A DNA stretch of 12,960 nt from Pirellulales bacterium (GCA_030605745.1 JAUWHT010000025.1:1-12960), one strand, 5' to 3'. Shown: positions 1 to 8,011, counted from the first letter of the stretch. The notes: generated from the sequence alone by a model not told the origin. Made by a program: numbers and translations.

Positions 1-606
1 GTGACCATCGAGTGCGACTACGCGGGAAGCGAAGTGCTGCTGAGCCGCATCAAGCTCACCGGCCGGGGCGACTTCTACATGCCGGGCGACGTGTACTACG
101 TCGAGCTGGCCGAGCAGCAAGGTCTGATCAGCTCGAAGAAGACCGTCTGTTACTTCATCCCCGTGATCCTGGTCCAGAAGGGCAATCCGAAGAACATCCG
201 CACCCTGCATGATCTCACGCGGCCCGGGATCAAAGTGGGGCTGGGCGATCTAAAGGCCTGCGCCATCGGGCGCAAGTGCTCGAAAATCTTTGCCGAGAAC
301 GGCATCCCAGAAGAGGACATCAACGTGAAGTTCCGGTCGCTCACGGTCAACGAGTTGGGCAACCACATCAAGCTGGGCACGCTGGACGCGGTAATCGTTT
401 GGGACGCCGTGGCCGCCTATTTTGCCGACGACGCACAAGTGGTTCCCATCCCCCGCCGGCAGAACGTCATTTCCACAGTGGCCGTCGGCGTGCTGAGTTC
501 GTCGAAGCATCCCAAGCTGGCCCAAGAGTTCGTGCAGTTTATCACCTCCGAGGTCGGCAAAGACATCTTCAAGAAACACCACTACACGATCACCCCGCCG
601 CAGTGA
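1..606 (+). CDS. Molybdate/tungstate-type ABC transporter substrate-binding protein (ModA-like), 5' end cut by the window
   Basis: Periplasmic binding protein of the type 2 fold that captures an oxyanion, probably molybdate or tungstate, and delivers it to the permease encoded next. The visible 201 residues match the family from its first ligand-loop region (AGSEVLLSRI, residues 8-17, corresponding to the AGSGTLARQI loop of ModA) to its C-terminus (IFKKHHYTI, compare IFKRYGFTI in E. coli ModA). About 30-50 residues, including the signal peptide, should lie before base 1, so the GTG at base 1 is an internal valine and not a start. The next two genes encode the permease and ATPase, which supports the transporter role. 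A palindromic repeat lies between this gene and the permease gene. The ion specificity (Mo, W or another oxyanion) cannot be fixed from this fragment. Confidence 0.82.
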   Translation: MTIECDYAGSEVLLSRIKLTGRGDFYMPGDVYYVELAEQQGLISSKKTVCYFIPVILVQKGNPKNIRTLHDLTRPGIKVGLGDLKACAIGRKCSKIFAENGIPEEDINVKFRSLTVNELGNHIKLGTLDAVIVWDAVAAYFADDAQVVPIPRRQNVISTVAVGVLSSSKHPKLAQEFVQFITSEVGKDIFKKHHYTITPPQ

Positions 607-672
607 TCGCTGGTATTCTCCAACCAAGCGGTTTATACTGAATGGTGTTGTGTGATTCAGGGAAATCACCTC

Positions 673-729
673 GTTTAGCCCCGGCGTCCACGCCGGGGAA
701 AACACGCCGCGTGGACGCGGCGGCTAAAC
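673..729. repeat. 57-bp REP-like palindromic element, copy 1 (between modA-like and modB-like)
   Basis: The element is bounded by GTTTAGCC and its exact complement GGCTAAAC. Inside are two GC hairpins: CCCCGGCG/CGCCGGGG around a TCCA loop, and CGCCGCG/CGCGGCG around a TGGA loop. Closely related copies lie at 6436-6493 and 11986-12042. Its place between the binding-protein and permease genes recalls the REP elements between malE and malF of E. coli, which protect the upstream mRNA. A similar role here is inference. Confidence 0.85.
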
Positions 730-763
730 ACCCCTTACCAAACCCCCACCGGATTTCCACGGC

Positions 764-1594
764 GTGAACCCTTCGTTGTTTAGCGAACCCCGGACGACCG
801 CACCGGTTACCGGGCTGCACGGCCGGCTGTTCGCCGCGTCGATGCTGGCCTTTGTCGGGCTGTTTGTCCTTGGGCTGCTGGCCCTGTTCATTGCCGACGT
901 CAGTTATATCAACATCCAGGCGGTGGCCGAGGTGCTCCGCGCGCCCGAAATCCGCGCCGCGCTCTGGCTCTCGGCCTGGACCAGTGCCGTGACCGTGGCC
1001 ATTGGGTTGCTGTTTGCCGTGCCCATGGGCTACGCCCTGAGCCGGTACCGCTTCCCTGGTCATGCCGTGGTCGACTCGATTGTCGATCTGCCGATCATTC
1101 TCCCGCCGCTGGTGGTGGGGCTCTCGCTGTTGGTCTTCTTCCAGACCGACGTGGGGCGCTGGATCGAAGCGACTGGCATGAAATTCGTCTTCCAGTGCAA
1201 GGGGATTGTTCTTTGCCAGGTGTTGGTCTCGGCATCGTTCGGCATCCGCGCGGTGAAGCTGACGTTCGACGGCATCGATCCGCGGATCGAGCACGTGGCC
1301 ATGACGCTCGGCTGCACACGCGCCGGGGCGTTCTTCCGCGTGGCGCTGCCGATGGCACGCCGCGGGATTATTGTCGGGGGCATTTTGATCTGGACCCGGG
1401 CGTTCGGAATCTTCGGGCCGCTGATGGTCTTCGTCGGTGCCGTGCGGTTCCGGACCGAGGTCCTGCCCACCACCATTTACCTGGAGCAATCGGTTGGGCG
1501 GATCGAGGTGGCGCTGGCCGTGGCCATTTTGATGCTAGTGCTAGCGGCCGTGGCCCTGGTGGCCGTTCGAATCGTGGGGCTCGGTCAGCGATGA
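764..1594 (+). CDS. Molybdate/tungstate-type ABC transporter permease (ModB-like)
   Basis: Inner-membrane channel subunit that should form a homodimer with two ATPase subunits. The 276 residues hold about six hydrophobic segments (roughly 22-46, 68-92, 103-126, 146-166, 202-226, 248-271). The cytoplasmic EAA loop that docks on the ATPase is at about 176-197, with the conserved Gly183 and the LP pair 195-196. The region around 213-240 (AFGIFG...LPTTIYL) corresponds to the FGA..LP.aIY part of ModB/CysT-family permeases. The GTG at 764 is the first available start and has no clear Shine-Dalgarno; the ATG at 842 (Met27) would remove part of the first helix and is less likely. The stop overlaps the start of the ATPase gene (ATGA). 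Assignment to molybdate/tungstate rather than sulfate rests mainly on the binding protein. Confidence 0.85.
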   Translation: MNPSLFSEPRTTAPVTGLHGRLFAASMLAFVGLFVLGLLALFIADVSYINIQAVAEVLRAPEIRAALWLSAWTSAVTVAIGLLFAVPMGYALSRYRFPGHAVVDSIVDLPIILPPLVVGLSLLVFFQTDVGRWIEATGMKFVFQCKGIVLCQVLVSASFGIRAVKLTFDGIDPRIEHVAMTLGCTRAGAFFRVALPMARRGIIVGGILIWTRAFGIFGPLMVFVGAVRFRTEVLPTTIYLEQSVGRIEVALAVAILMLVLAAVALVAVRIVGLGQR

Positions 1595-2670
1595 TCCGCA
1601 TTGAACAACTCAATTTGGCTGTCGATACCTTCGCCCTAAGCAACATCTCCCTGCACGTGAAGCCGCAGGAATACTTCGTCCTGCTGGGGCCCACCGGCTC
1701 GGGGAAAACGCTGCTGATCGAGTGCCTGTGCGGGCTGAACCCGATCGACTCGGGCCGAATCTGCATCGACGGTGTTGACGTGACGCCGCTTGAACCGCGT
1801 AGCCGCGGCATTGGCTACGTGCCGCAAGACTACGCTTTGTTCCCGCACAAGACCGTGCGCAACAACATTGGTTTCGGCCTGGAGAACCGTCGTGCCGCGC
1901 GGACCTCGATCCGACGAGAGGTGGATCGGCTCATGGGCCAACTCGGTGTGAACCACCTGGCGGAGCGCTTTCCACAAAAGCTTTCCGGCGGGGAAAAGCA
2001 GCGGGTTGCGCTCGCCCGGGCACTGGTCCTCGAGCCCCGGGTCCTCTTGTTAGACGAACCGGTTAGCGCCCTGGACGAGCAAACCCGCGATAGCCTCTGC
2101 CGCCAATTGAAACAGTTGCAAAAAAGCACGCATACCACGACCGTACACGTGTGTCACAACTTCGCCGAGATGCTCGTCGTGGCCGATCGGGTGGGAATCG
2201 TTTGGCAGGGCCGGATCGTGCAGGTGGGCACGCCGCAGGAGGTCCTACAGCGGCCAAGCAGCGCGCAGGTGGCGCGATTCGTCCAGGCGGGCAACTTGCT
2301 GGGCGCTCGCGCGGCGGCCGACGGCCAGTGGCTGCGGCTGGCCTGTCATGGTGGCGTCGAATTTCGCGCCGCAAGGCAAGACGTGCAAACCGCGGCCGGC
2401 GAAGTGGTCGTGATGGTCCGCCCGGAGAACATCCAGCTTGCATCCGCACGTCCTGAAAACCCGCCGCCCGGTACTACCGTTCTGGAAGGTTCCGTCCGCG
2501 AGGTGGTCGATCTCGGATCGCTGGTAAAGCTAAACGTCGCCTGCGGCGCGGCAGTCGAGTTGTTGGTATCCCTTGGGAAGAGGGAGTACAATAGTAGTCG
2601 CATCGCCGCCGGCGACCACGTGTCGCTAGCCGTTGCGCCGGAAGACGTGCACGTAATGCAAAAACCATGA
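1591..2670 (+). CDS. Molybdate/tungstate-type ABC transporter ATP-binding protein (ModC/WtpC-like)
   Basis: Cytoplasmic ATPase that powers the transporter, 359 residues. Visible motifs are Walker A GPTGSGKT (33-40), Q-loop YVPQDYALFPH (76-86), signature LSGGEKQR (131-138), Walker B VLLLDEP (151-157), D-loop SALD (159-162) and the switch histidine 189 in VCHN, where THD is more usual. Residues from about 250 form a C-terminal TOBE-type regulatory or substrate-sensing region (MVRPENI...VAPEDVHVM), as in ModC, WtpC, CysA and PotA. I chose the ATG at 1591 because it overlaps the permease stop as ATGA and begins just before the first beta strand of the fold. The open frame extends upstream to 1195, but that part only shadows the permease gene. 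The stop again overlaps the next start as ATGA, coupling it to the PQQ protein. Confidence 0.92.
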   Translation: MIRIEQLNLAVDTFALSNISLHVKPQEYFVLLGPTGSGKTLLIECLCGLNPIDSGRICIDGVDVTPLEPRSRGIGYVPQDYALFPHKTVRNNIGFGLENRRAARTSIRREVDRLMGQLGVNHLAERFPQKLSGGEKQRVALARALVLEPRVLLLDEPVSALDEQTRDSLCRQLKQLQKSTHTTTVHVCHNFAEMLVVADRVGIVWQGRIVQVGTPQEVLQRPSSAQVARFVQAGNLLGARAAADGQWLRLACHGGVEFRAARQDVQTAAGEVVVMVRPENIQLASARPENPPPGTTVLEGSVREVVDLGSLVKLNVACGAAVELLVSLGKREYNSSRIAAGDHVSLAVAPEDVHVMQKP

Positions 2671-5600
2671 AGAACTTGATATGCACCTGTCTGGCCGCGT
2701 TGGTAGTCGCCTTATCATCGGCCTGCTCTCTGGCCGGCGACTGGCCGCAGTGGCGGTACGATGCGGGTCGCGGGGCCGTATCGCCGGACGATCTGCCAGA
2801 GCGGCTGCACCTGCAATGGACGCGCAGGCTGCCGCCGCCCCGGCCGGCCTGGCCTGAAAGCCAGCCGGCGCTGCGGTTCGACGTTTCTTACTCGCCGGTC
2901 GTTGCAGGAAAACTGTTGTTCGTCCCCTCGATGGTCACCGACACGGTGATCGCTTACGATACCGACACCGGCGCGGAGAGGTGGCGGTTCTACACCGACG
3001 GGCCGGTGCGGCTGGCGCCGATTGCACACAACGGTAAGGTCTACTTCGGCTCCGACGACGGGTATCTCTACTGCGTCGATGCGAGCCGGGGCACGTTAGT
3101 CTGGCGGTTCCGCGGCGGACCGTCCGACCGCAAGGTGCTGGGCAACGGGCGGCTGATCTCCACCTGGCCGGTCCGCGGCGGACCGGTCCTGCTGGACGGG
3201 ACGATTTACTTCACCGCCGGCATTTGGCCGTTTATGGGCATCTTTGCGCACGCAGTCGATGCCCGGACGGGTAAGTCCGTCTGGACCAACAGCGGCGAAG
3301 GTTCCACGTACCAGATTCAGCCGCACAACAGTCCGGCCTTCAGCGGTCTGGCGCCGCGAGGATACCTGGCGGCCACCGTGCATGGGGTGGTCGCCCCTGG
3401 TGGCCGAACGCCGCCGGGATGCTACGACCTTAAGACCGGCAAGCTGAAGCACTTCGATTGGACCAAGTTCGGCAACCGCGGCTGGCAGGTTACAGCCCGG
3501 GGCCAGTGGTTCTTCCATGGTGGCCGGATGGTCTCCATCACCGACGGCGAGCCGGTCCGCAGCATGGCCGCCATGCTGCACGACGATGCGGCCCTTTATG
3601 GCATGTCCGGCGGCCAGATCTTCGGTCAGGCTTTGCAAGCCGAGCAAGTGGCCGCCGAGAAAGTCGACCGCAAGGGCCGAAAGGTCCAGGTCAAGCATTG
3701 GACGCTCAAAGAGCCGTGGAAACTGCCGGTGGCCGATGCGCCGGGACAATTGTTTCTGAAGGCCGGCTCGCGGTTCTATGCCGGCGGCGACGGTATGGTT
3801 GCCGCAATCCAGGTCGATTCCGACGAGAAGGTGGCCAAGGTGGTCTGGAAAGGCGCATTCGAGGGCACGCCGTGGAACATGCTGGCCACCGACGATAAGC
3901 TGTTCGTGGTCACCGTCGACGGGCGAATCTATTGCTTCGGCGGCACTGCTTGCGAGCAAGCAGTGGCACACGATTTTCAGATAGCCTCCAAGCAGCAGTC
4001 CGGCCCGTGGCGGCCGCACGCGGAAGCGATTATCAAGACCACCCAGGCTACCGAAGGGTACTGCCTGATGCTCGGCCTGGGAACCGGCGGACTGGCCGAG
4101 GAGTTGGTCCGCGCGTCGAAGCTGCACGTTATTGCCATCAGCCCGGACGCGGAGAGGGTCAGCATGTTTCGCCGCCGGATGCAAGACGCCGGGCTGTACG
4201 GGATACGGGTGGCCGCACACGTGGGCGATCCGGTCGAGTATCCCTTGCCGCCGTACCTGGCCCGCCTGGTTGTCTCGGAGGACCTCCGCGCGGCCGGGAT
4301 CGACCGTGATGATCACTTTGTGAAGTCTGTCTTTCGCGCGTTGCGCCCTTACGGTGGCATGGCGTGCCTGCCGATCGACGTGAAGCGACTCGGTGGCATG
4401 GTCAAGCCAAATCAATTGGAGCGCGGGCTTCCAGCCCGCATTGAGCGGCCGGGACGGCCGCGCTCCGCAATTGTGAAATCGGCCGGAAAAGGCTGGTCGC
4501 TGCTGGTGCGTGAGGGTGCGTTGCCCGGCGCGGCCGATTGGACGCACAACTACGGCGATGCCGGCAATAGCGTGGTTTCGAAGGACCGGCGGGTGAAGCT
4601 GCCGCTGGGTCTGTTGTGGTTCGGCGGGCCGCCGAACGACGAGGTCCTGCCGCGCCACGGCCACGGTCCCTCGCCGCAGGTTGCCGCCGGCCGGCTGTTC
4701 ATCGAGGGGCGCAACATGCTCCGGGCGCTGGACATCTACACCGGCCGGCTGCTGTGGCAGAAGGACTTGCCCGACCTGGGAAAGTTCTACGACAACACAA
4801 ATCACCAGCCGGGCGCCGGCGAGATCGGCAGCAATTACGTCTCGCTGGAAGACGCGGTGTACGTGGTCTACGGCCGGGTAATCCTCGAGCTGGACCCGGC
4901 CGATGGCGAGACAAGAAGAGAGTTCAAGCTGCCGACCGGGCCCGACGGCCGCCGGCCGTACTTCGGCGCGATCGCCGCCTGCGGCAACCTGCTGATCGTT
5001 ACGTCCGTACCGGTGAAGGTCACACCAAAACCGGAGTCGTCGTCCGTCGACGAGTTGTTGATTCCTGTGCGGTACTCGTCGGCCAGCCGGCGTCTGGCTG
5101 TATTCGACCGCAAGACGGGCGAGAAGCTGTGGGACCGGCGGTCGAAGTACGGCTTCCGGCACAACAACATTGCGGTCGGCGCCGAGAAGCTGTTTTGCAT
5201 CGACGGCCTGTCGCGTGCCAAGAAGCAGGTTCTGCTGCGCTGCGGCTTCCGCGCGGAGGATTACAAGCCGCGGCTAATGGCGCTGAGCGTCCGCACCGGC
5301 GAGGAACTCTGGAGCACCGGCAAAGACGTCTTCGGTACGTTCCTGAACTATTCGACCGAACACGACGTGCTGCTACAGGCCGGCAGCGCCGCCCGAGATC
5401 GGGCGCGCGATGAGGCGACAACAGGCATGGTCGCTTACCAGGGTAAAGACGGCAAGGTGCTCTGGAAAGACCTCCAGCGGAGCTACAGCGGACCGTGCAT
5501 GTTGCACCACGACATGATCATCACCCAAGGCACGGCCTATTCACTATTGACCGGCAAGCCCAAGATGCGCGACCACCCGATCACCGGCCGGCCGGTGCCG

Positions 5601-6425
5601 TGGAAGTTCACCCGAAACTACGGCTGCAACACGGCGACCGCCGGCGAGTACCTGATCCTGTTCCGCTCGGCAGCCGCCGGGTTCTACGACCTGGCCAGCG
5701 ACGGCGGCACCGGGAACTTTGGCGGGTTCAAGTCGGGCTGCACGTCGAACCTGGTCGCCGCCGGTGGGCTGCTGGGTGCGCCCGAGTACACCCGTACCTG
5801 TATCTGCAACTACCAGAACCAGACCTCGCTGGCGCTGGTCCACGATCCACAGGTTGAGATATGGACCTTTAACGCACTGGACTGGGACGGCAAACCGGTC
5901 CGGCGCGTGGGGATCAATTTCGGTGCCCCGGGCGACCGACTGGCCGATAACGGAACCCTGTGGTTGGATTACCCCAGCCGCGGCGGGCCCTCGCCCGATA
6001 TACCCGTCGACATCGAAGCCCCGCAGCCCGAATACTTCCGCTACCACAGCTCGCGCGTCCAGGCGGACCCCGACGGCCGGGAACTCGATTGGGTGGCCGC
6101 CTCCGGCTTCTGTGGCGCAGGGACCGTCACGCTCATGTTGGCCAAGGACGACCGGCCGCGCAAGTACACCGTCCGGCTCCACTTTGCCGAGATGGAAGAC
6201 CTCCAGCCGGGTCGCCGGGTGTTTGACGTATTGCTGCAAGGGGCCGAGGTGCTCGGCGAGTTTGACATCGTCAAAGAAGCCGGCGGCGCCAACCGCGCTG
6301 TGGTCAAAGAGTTTCAAGGTATAGAGGTGACGGGCCAACTGAAGGTTTCGCTCGCCCCGTGCGGCAAAGAGGGATGCCCGCCACCGGTCCTCTGCGGCAT
6401 CGAAGTGGTGGCCGAAGAAAAGTAA
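2667..6425 (+). CDS. Exported multidomain protein: PQQ-like beta-propeller, methyltransferase-like domain, PQQ-like beta-propeller, malectin-like domain
   Basis: A 1252-residue exported protein of unknown biochemical role. Residues 1-23 look like a Sec signal peptide (cleavage after Ala23), and the mature chain opens GDWPQWR. Propeller-blade motifs of the type D..tG...W occur near residues 96, 138, 198, 688, 740, 815, 876 and 930. Residues about 450-585 break the propeller with a Rossmann-like methyltransferase segment: glycine loop LGLGTGGL at 469-476, then VIAISPD, which lacks the usual acidic residue after strand 2. A cysteine-bearing stretch (GCTSNLVAAGG near 1024, YTRTCICNYQ near 1040) lies late in the second propeller. 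Residues about 1122-1250 form a malectin-like carbohydrate-binding module (YTVRLHFAE, RRVFDVLLQG, VLCGIEVV). An in-frame palindromic repeat encodes residues about 583-603. The start overlaps the ATPase stop, tying it to the Mo/W transporter operon. The architecture resembles an uncharacterised planctomycete family, as I recall it; real PQQ binding is not shown. Confidence 0.85.
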   Translation: MKNLICTCLAALVVALSSACSLAGDWPQWRYDAGRGAVSPDDLPERLHLQWTRRLPPPRPAWPESQPALRFDVSYSPVVAGKLLFVPSMVTDTVIAYDTDTGAERWRFYTDGPVRLAPIAHNGKVYFGSDDGYLYCVDASRGTLVWRFRGGPSDRKVLGNGRLISTWPVRGGPVLLDGTIYFTAGIWPFMGIFAHAVDARTGKSVWTNSGEGSTYQIQPHNSPAFSGLAPRGYLAATVHGVVAPGGRTPPGCYDLKTGKLKHFDWTKFGNRGWQVTARGQWFFHGGRMVSITDGEPVRSMAAMLHDDAALYGMSGGQIFGQALQAEQVAAEKVDRKGRKVQVKHWTLKEPWKLPVADAPGQLFLKAGSRFYAGGDGMVAAIQVDSDEKVAKVVWKGAFEGTPWNMLATDDKLFVVTVDGRIYCFGGTACEQAVAHDFQIASKQQSGPWRPHAEAIIKTTQATEGYCLMLGLGTGGLAEELVRASKLHVIAISPDAERVSMFRRRMQDAGLYGIRVAAHVGDPVEYPLPPYLARLVVSEDLRAAGIDRDDHFVKSVFRALRPYGGMACLPIDVKRLGGMVKPNQLERGLPARIERPGRPRSAIVKSAGKGWSLLVREGALPGAADWTHNYGDAGNSVVSKDRRVKLPLGLLWFGGPPNDEVLPRHGHGPSPQVAAGRLFIEGRNMLRALDIYTGRLLWQKDLPDLGKFYDNTNHQPGAGEIGSNYVSLEDAVYVVYGRVILELDPADGETRREFKLPTGPDGRRPYFGAIAACGNLLIVTSVPVKVTPKPESSSVDELLIPVRYSSASRRLAVFDRKTGEKLWDRRSKYGFRHNNIAVGAEKLFCIDGLSRAKKQVLLRCGFRAEDYKPRLMALSVRTGEELWSTGKDVFGTFLNYSTEHDVLLQAGSAARDRARDEATTGMVAYQGKDGKVLWKDLQRSYSGPCMLHHDMIITQGTAYSLLTGKPKMRDHPITGRPVPWKFTRNYGCNTATAGEYLILFRSAAAGFYDLASDGGTGNFGGFKSGCTSNLVAAGGLLGAPEYTRTCICNYQNQTSLALVHDPQVEIWTFNALDWDGKPVRRVGINFGAPGDRLADNGTLWLDYPSRGGPSPDIPVDIEAPQPEYFRYHSSRVQADPDGRELDWVAASGFCGAGTVTLMLAKDDRPRKYTVRLHFAEMEDLQPGRRVFDVLLQGAEVLGEFDIVKEAGGANRAVVKEFQGIEVTGQLKVSLAPCGKEGCPPPVLCGIEVVAEEK
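4413..4473. repeat. 61-bp palindromic element inserted in frame inside the PQQ/methyltransferase gene
   Basis: The element is bounded by CAATTG at both ends, followed inwards by GAGCGCGG and its complement CCGCGCTC. Two short hairpins lie inside (GCGGGCT/AGCCCGC and CGGCC/GGCCG). It encodes a basic, proline-rich linker of about 20 residues (RGLPARIERPGRPRSA) between the methyltransferase-like segment and the second propeller. Its composition is unlike the flanking domain sequence, and a near-duplicated CAATTG at both ends suggests an insertion that the reading frame tolerated. Confidence 0.72.
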
Positions 6426-6435
6426 GCTGCACGTT

Positions 6436-6493
6436 GTTTAGCCGCCGCGTCCACGCGGCGCAATTTCTCCCGGCGTAGACGCCGGGGCTAAAC
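6436..6493. repeat. 58-bp REP-like palindromic element, copy 2 (between PQQ gene and haem-protein gene)
   Basis: It has the same GTTTAGCC/GGCTAAAC ends as copy 1, but the hairpin order is inverted. It is nearly identical to the reverse complement of copy 3 (11986-12042), sharing a CAATTT spacer and differing by one base substitution and one base insertion. It fills most of the 89-bp gap between the two genes, so a separate promoter for the haem protein has little room. Read-through with mRNA stabilisation or attenuation is more likely. Confidence 0.85.
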
Positions 6494-6514
6494 GGCGAAT
6501 AGATAATCATCATA

Positions 6515-8011
6515 ATGTTACAAGCATATCCCTATCTGTTTCGGCTCGCCCACTGGCTGTTGAGCGGAAGCCTGGTGGTTCTGGTGCTGACGGGGCTGAG
6601 CCAGCACGCGGCGGCCCGGCCCGACTGGTCGTTGTTCTCGGGCGTGTTGCCGGGGTGGTGCTGGTCGGGCCGGATGAATCTCTGGCACCTGACGGCCGCC
6701 GCGGTATTCTTGCCGTTTATGCTCGGCGCGTTATGGGCCCGATCGCCGGAGCGGCCGCGAACTCGCTGCACCCACATTCTGCTGCTCGGCGGCGGACTGG
6801 CGATGATCGTAAGCGGCCTGATGCTGGCCGACTTGTCCGGACCGGCCGGCGTTTACACGACCGCCCGGTGGGTACATGCGGTCGTCGGGCTGATAGTGCT
6901 GCCGATCGGTTTCATCTGGCACGTTGTGGAAGGATTGACGCTGTACCGAGATAAGCTGGTGCCGGCGTTCAGCCTTCGGGTGCGCCCGAAATGGAAGCCG
7001 TGCCTGTGTTTCCTTCCGGTGGTGCTGGTCACAACGTGCATGGTGCTTAATGGCTTGCCGGTTCACGCCCCATGGCACGACCTGGTCGCCAGGCGGATTG
7101 CCGGGCCGGTTGCCGATGATGCCGAGATGGCCACGCTTCCTTGGAAAGATGCGCGCCCGTTGCGGATCAAAGTGGCCAACGGCGCCGGCTTCGGCGTCGG
7201 CTTCAATGGCGGGTGGACGCTGGTGAGCCTGCGGGCACTGCACGACGGCCGCGAGCTGTTCGTGCTGGCCGAGTGGCTCGATCCGGCCGAGGACCGCCAG
7301 TACATGCCCTGGAAGAGGACCGGCGGCGGCTGGGAACATTTGGTCACCGATCCGAACGATGAAAGCGTTTACTACGAAGACAAGTTCAGCCTGGTCTTTC
7401 CCACGGTGCCTGACTGGCAGTTCGAGCGGTTCGGCTGTGCGGCGTACTGCCACGTGGGCGGCGGCCGGGCGTACGGGTACAAGGGCTCCAAACGGCTGGT
7501 CGACGTCTGGCACTGGAAGAGCACGCGAACCGATCCGGTCGGCCAGGTCGACGACAAGTACTGGTCGGACGTGGACTTCCAGGCCAAGGACGTGGGCCGG
7601 CACGGCGATCCGAAACAGGGCGGCGGTTACGAGAAGAACATCTCCAAGGACAAGACGGCCAAGACGCACCCGGCCTATCTGCCCGACGTTCCCCAGGCGG
7701 CCGGCCAGGGGATAATCCCCAGGAAGCACGCCTTCAAGTACTCGACTGTATTGGCCGCGGAAGTGCCTGCCGACACGATCATCCCGGGCATAGTGGCCTC
7801 GGCATTCGAGGGCGACCGGGGCCACCTGCGTTGCTTCTCGCGGTACAAGAACGGCCGTTGGCTGCTGTTGATCCGGCGGAAGCTGGACACCGGCAGCCCG
7901 TTCGACGTGAAGTTCATCCCCGGCCGGTCGTACCCATTCGGCTGCGCCGCGTTTGATCGAACTTCCAAGCGTCATGCGTACGGGCTGGCCACGTACCGGC
8001 TGGTGCTATAA
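6515..8011 (+). CDS. Cytochrome b561-type membrane domain fused to an ethylbenzene dehydrogenase-type haem-binding domain
   Basis: A 498-residue membrane electron-transfer protein. Five hydrophobic segments (about 10-30, 56-76, 86-106, 116-142, 162-182) resemble the bacterial cytochrome b561/FdnI bundle. Candidate haem-b ligands are His13 (RLAHW), His58, His121 and His136, the last two 15 residues apart in one helix. An odd number of helices places the long C-terminal part (about 205-498) in the periplasm if the N-terminus is cytoplasmic. That part resembles the ethylbenzene dehydrogenase/DMSO reductase-like haem-binding domain, ending FDVKFIPGRSYPFGCAAFD...YGLATYRLVL. It also contains CAAYCH (308-313), a CX3CH arrangement that could be a non-canonical c-haem site. 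The family relays electrons from Mo/W enzymes, which fits the Mo/W transporter upstream, but no catalytic subunit is in this window. No Shine-Dalgarno is evident before the ATG. The stop codon lies inside a palindromic repeat. Confidence 0.82.
   Translation: MLQAYPYLFRLAHWLLSGSLVVLVLTGLSQHAAARPDWSLFSGVLPGWCWSGRMNLWHLTAAAVFLPFMLGALWARSPERPRTRCTHILLLGGGLAMIVSGLMLADLSGPAGVYTTARWVHAVVGLIVLPIGFIWHVVEGLTLYRDKLVPAFSLRVRPKWKPCLCFLPVVLVTTCMVLNGLPVHAPWHDLVARRIAGPVADDAEMATLPWKDARPLRIKVANGAGFGVGFNGGWTLVSLRALHDGRELFVLAEWLDPAEDRQYMPWKRTGGGWEHLVTDPNDESVYYEDKFSLVFPTVPDWQFERFGCAAYCHVGGGRAYGYKGSKRLVDVWHWKSTRTDPVGQVDDKYWSDVDFQAKDVGRHGDPKQGGGYEKNISKDKTAKTHPAYLPDVPQAAGQGIIPRKHAFKYSTVLAAEVPADTIIPGIVASAFEGDRGHLRCFSRYKNGRWLLLIRRKLDTGSPFDVKFIPGRSYPFGCAAFDRTSKRHAYGLATYRLVL

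Noticed and set aside
607..763. Molybdenum cofactor riboswitch in the mod operon
   Set aside because: The only structure in this gap is the two-hairpin REP-like element. The true operon leader lies before base 1 and cannot be seen.
590..1489. Minus-strand open frame of 299 residues opposite modB
   Set aside because: Low-complexity His/Arg/Gln-rich translation, partly encoded by the palindromic repeat, with no recognisable domain and antisense to a clear permease.
1195..1590. Upstream extension of the modC-like reading frame
   Set aside because: It shadows the permease gene in another frame and has arginine-rich, family-free sequence. The ATPase fold begins at 1591, where an ATGA overlap gives a natural start.
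2667..2735. Lipoprotein signal (SSAC at residues 17-20) in the PQQ protein
   Set aside because: The lipobox lacks the usual Leu at -3, and a good signal peptidase I site (SLA/GD) follows, so a soluble exported protein is more likely.
3096..5162. Long minus-strand open frame (688 residues) opposite the PQQ gene
   Set aside because: It is antisense to a gene with clear domain motifs. The long open frame is expected from GC-rich codon bias, and no family motifs are visible.
6731..7975. Minus-strand open frame of 414 residues opposite the haem-protein gene
   Set aside because: Antisense shadow: the plus strand has membrane helices, haem-ligand histidines and family motifs, and the minus frame has none.
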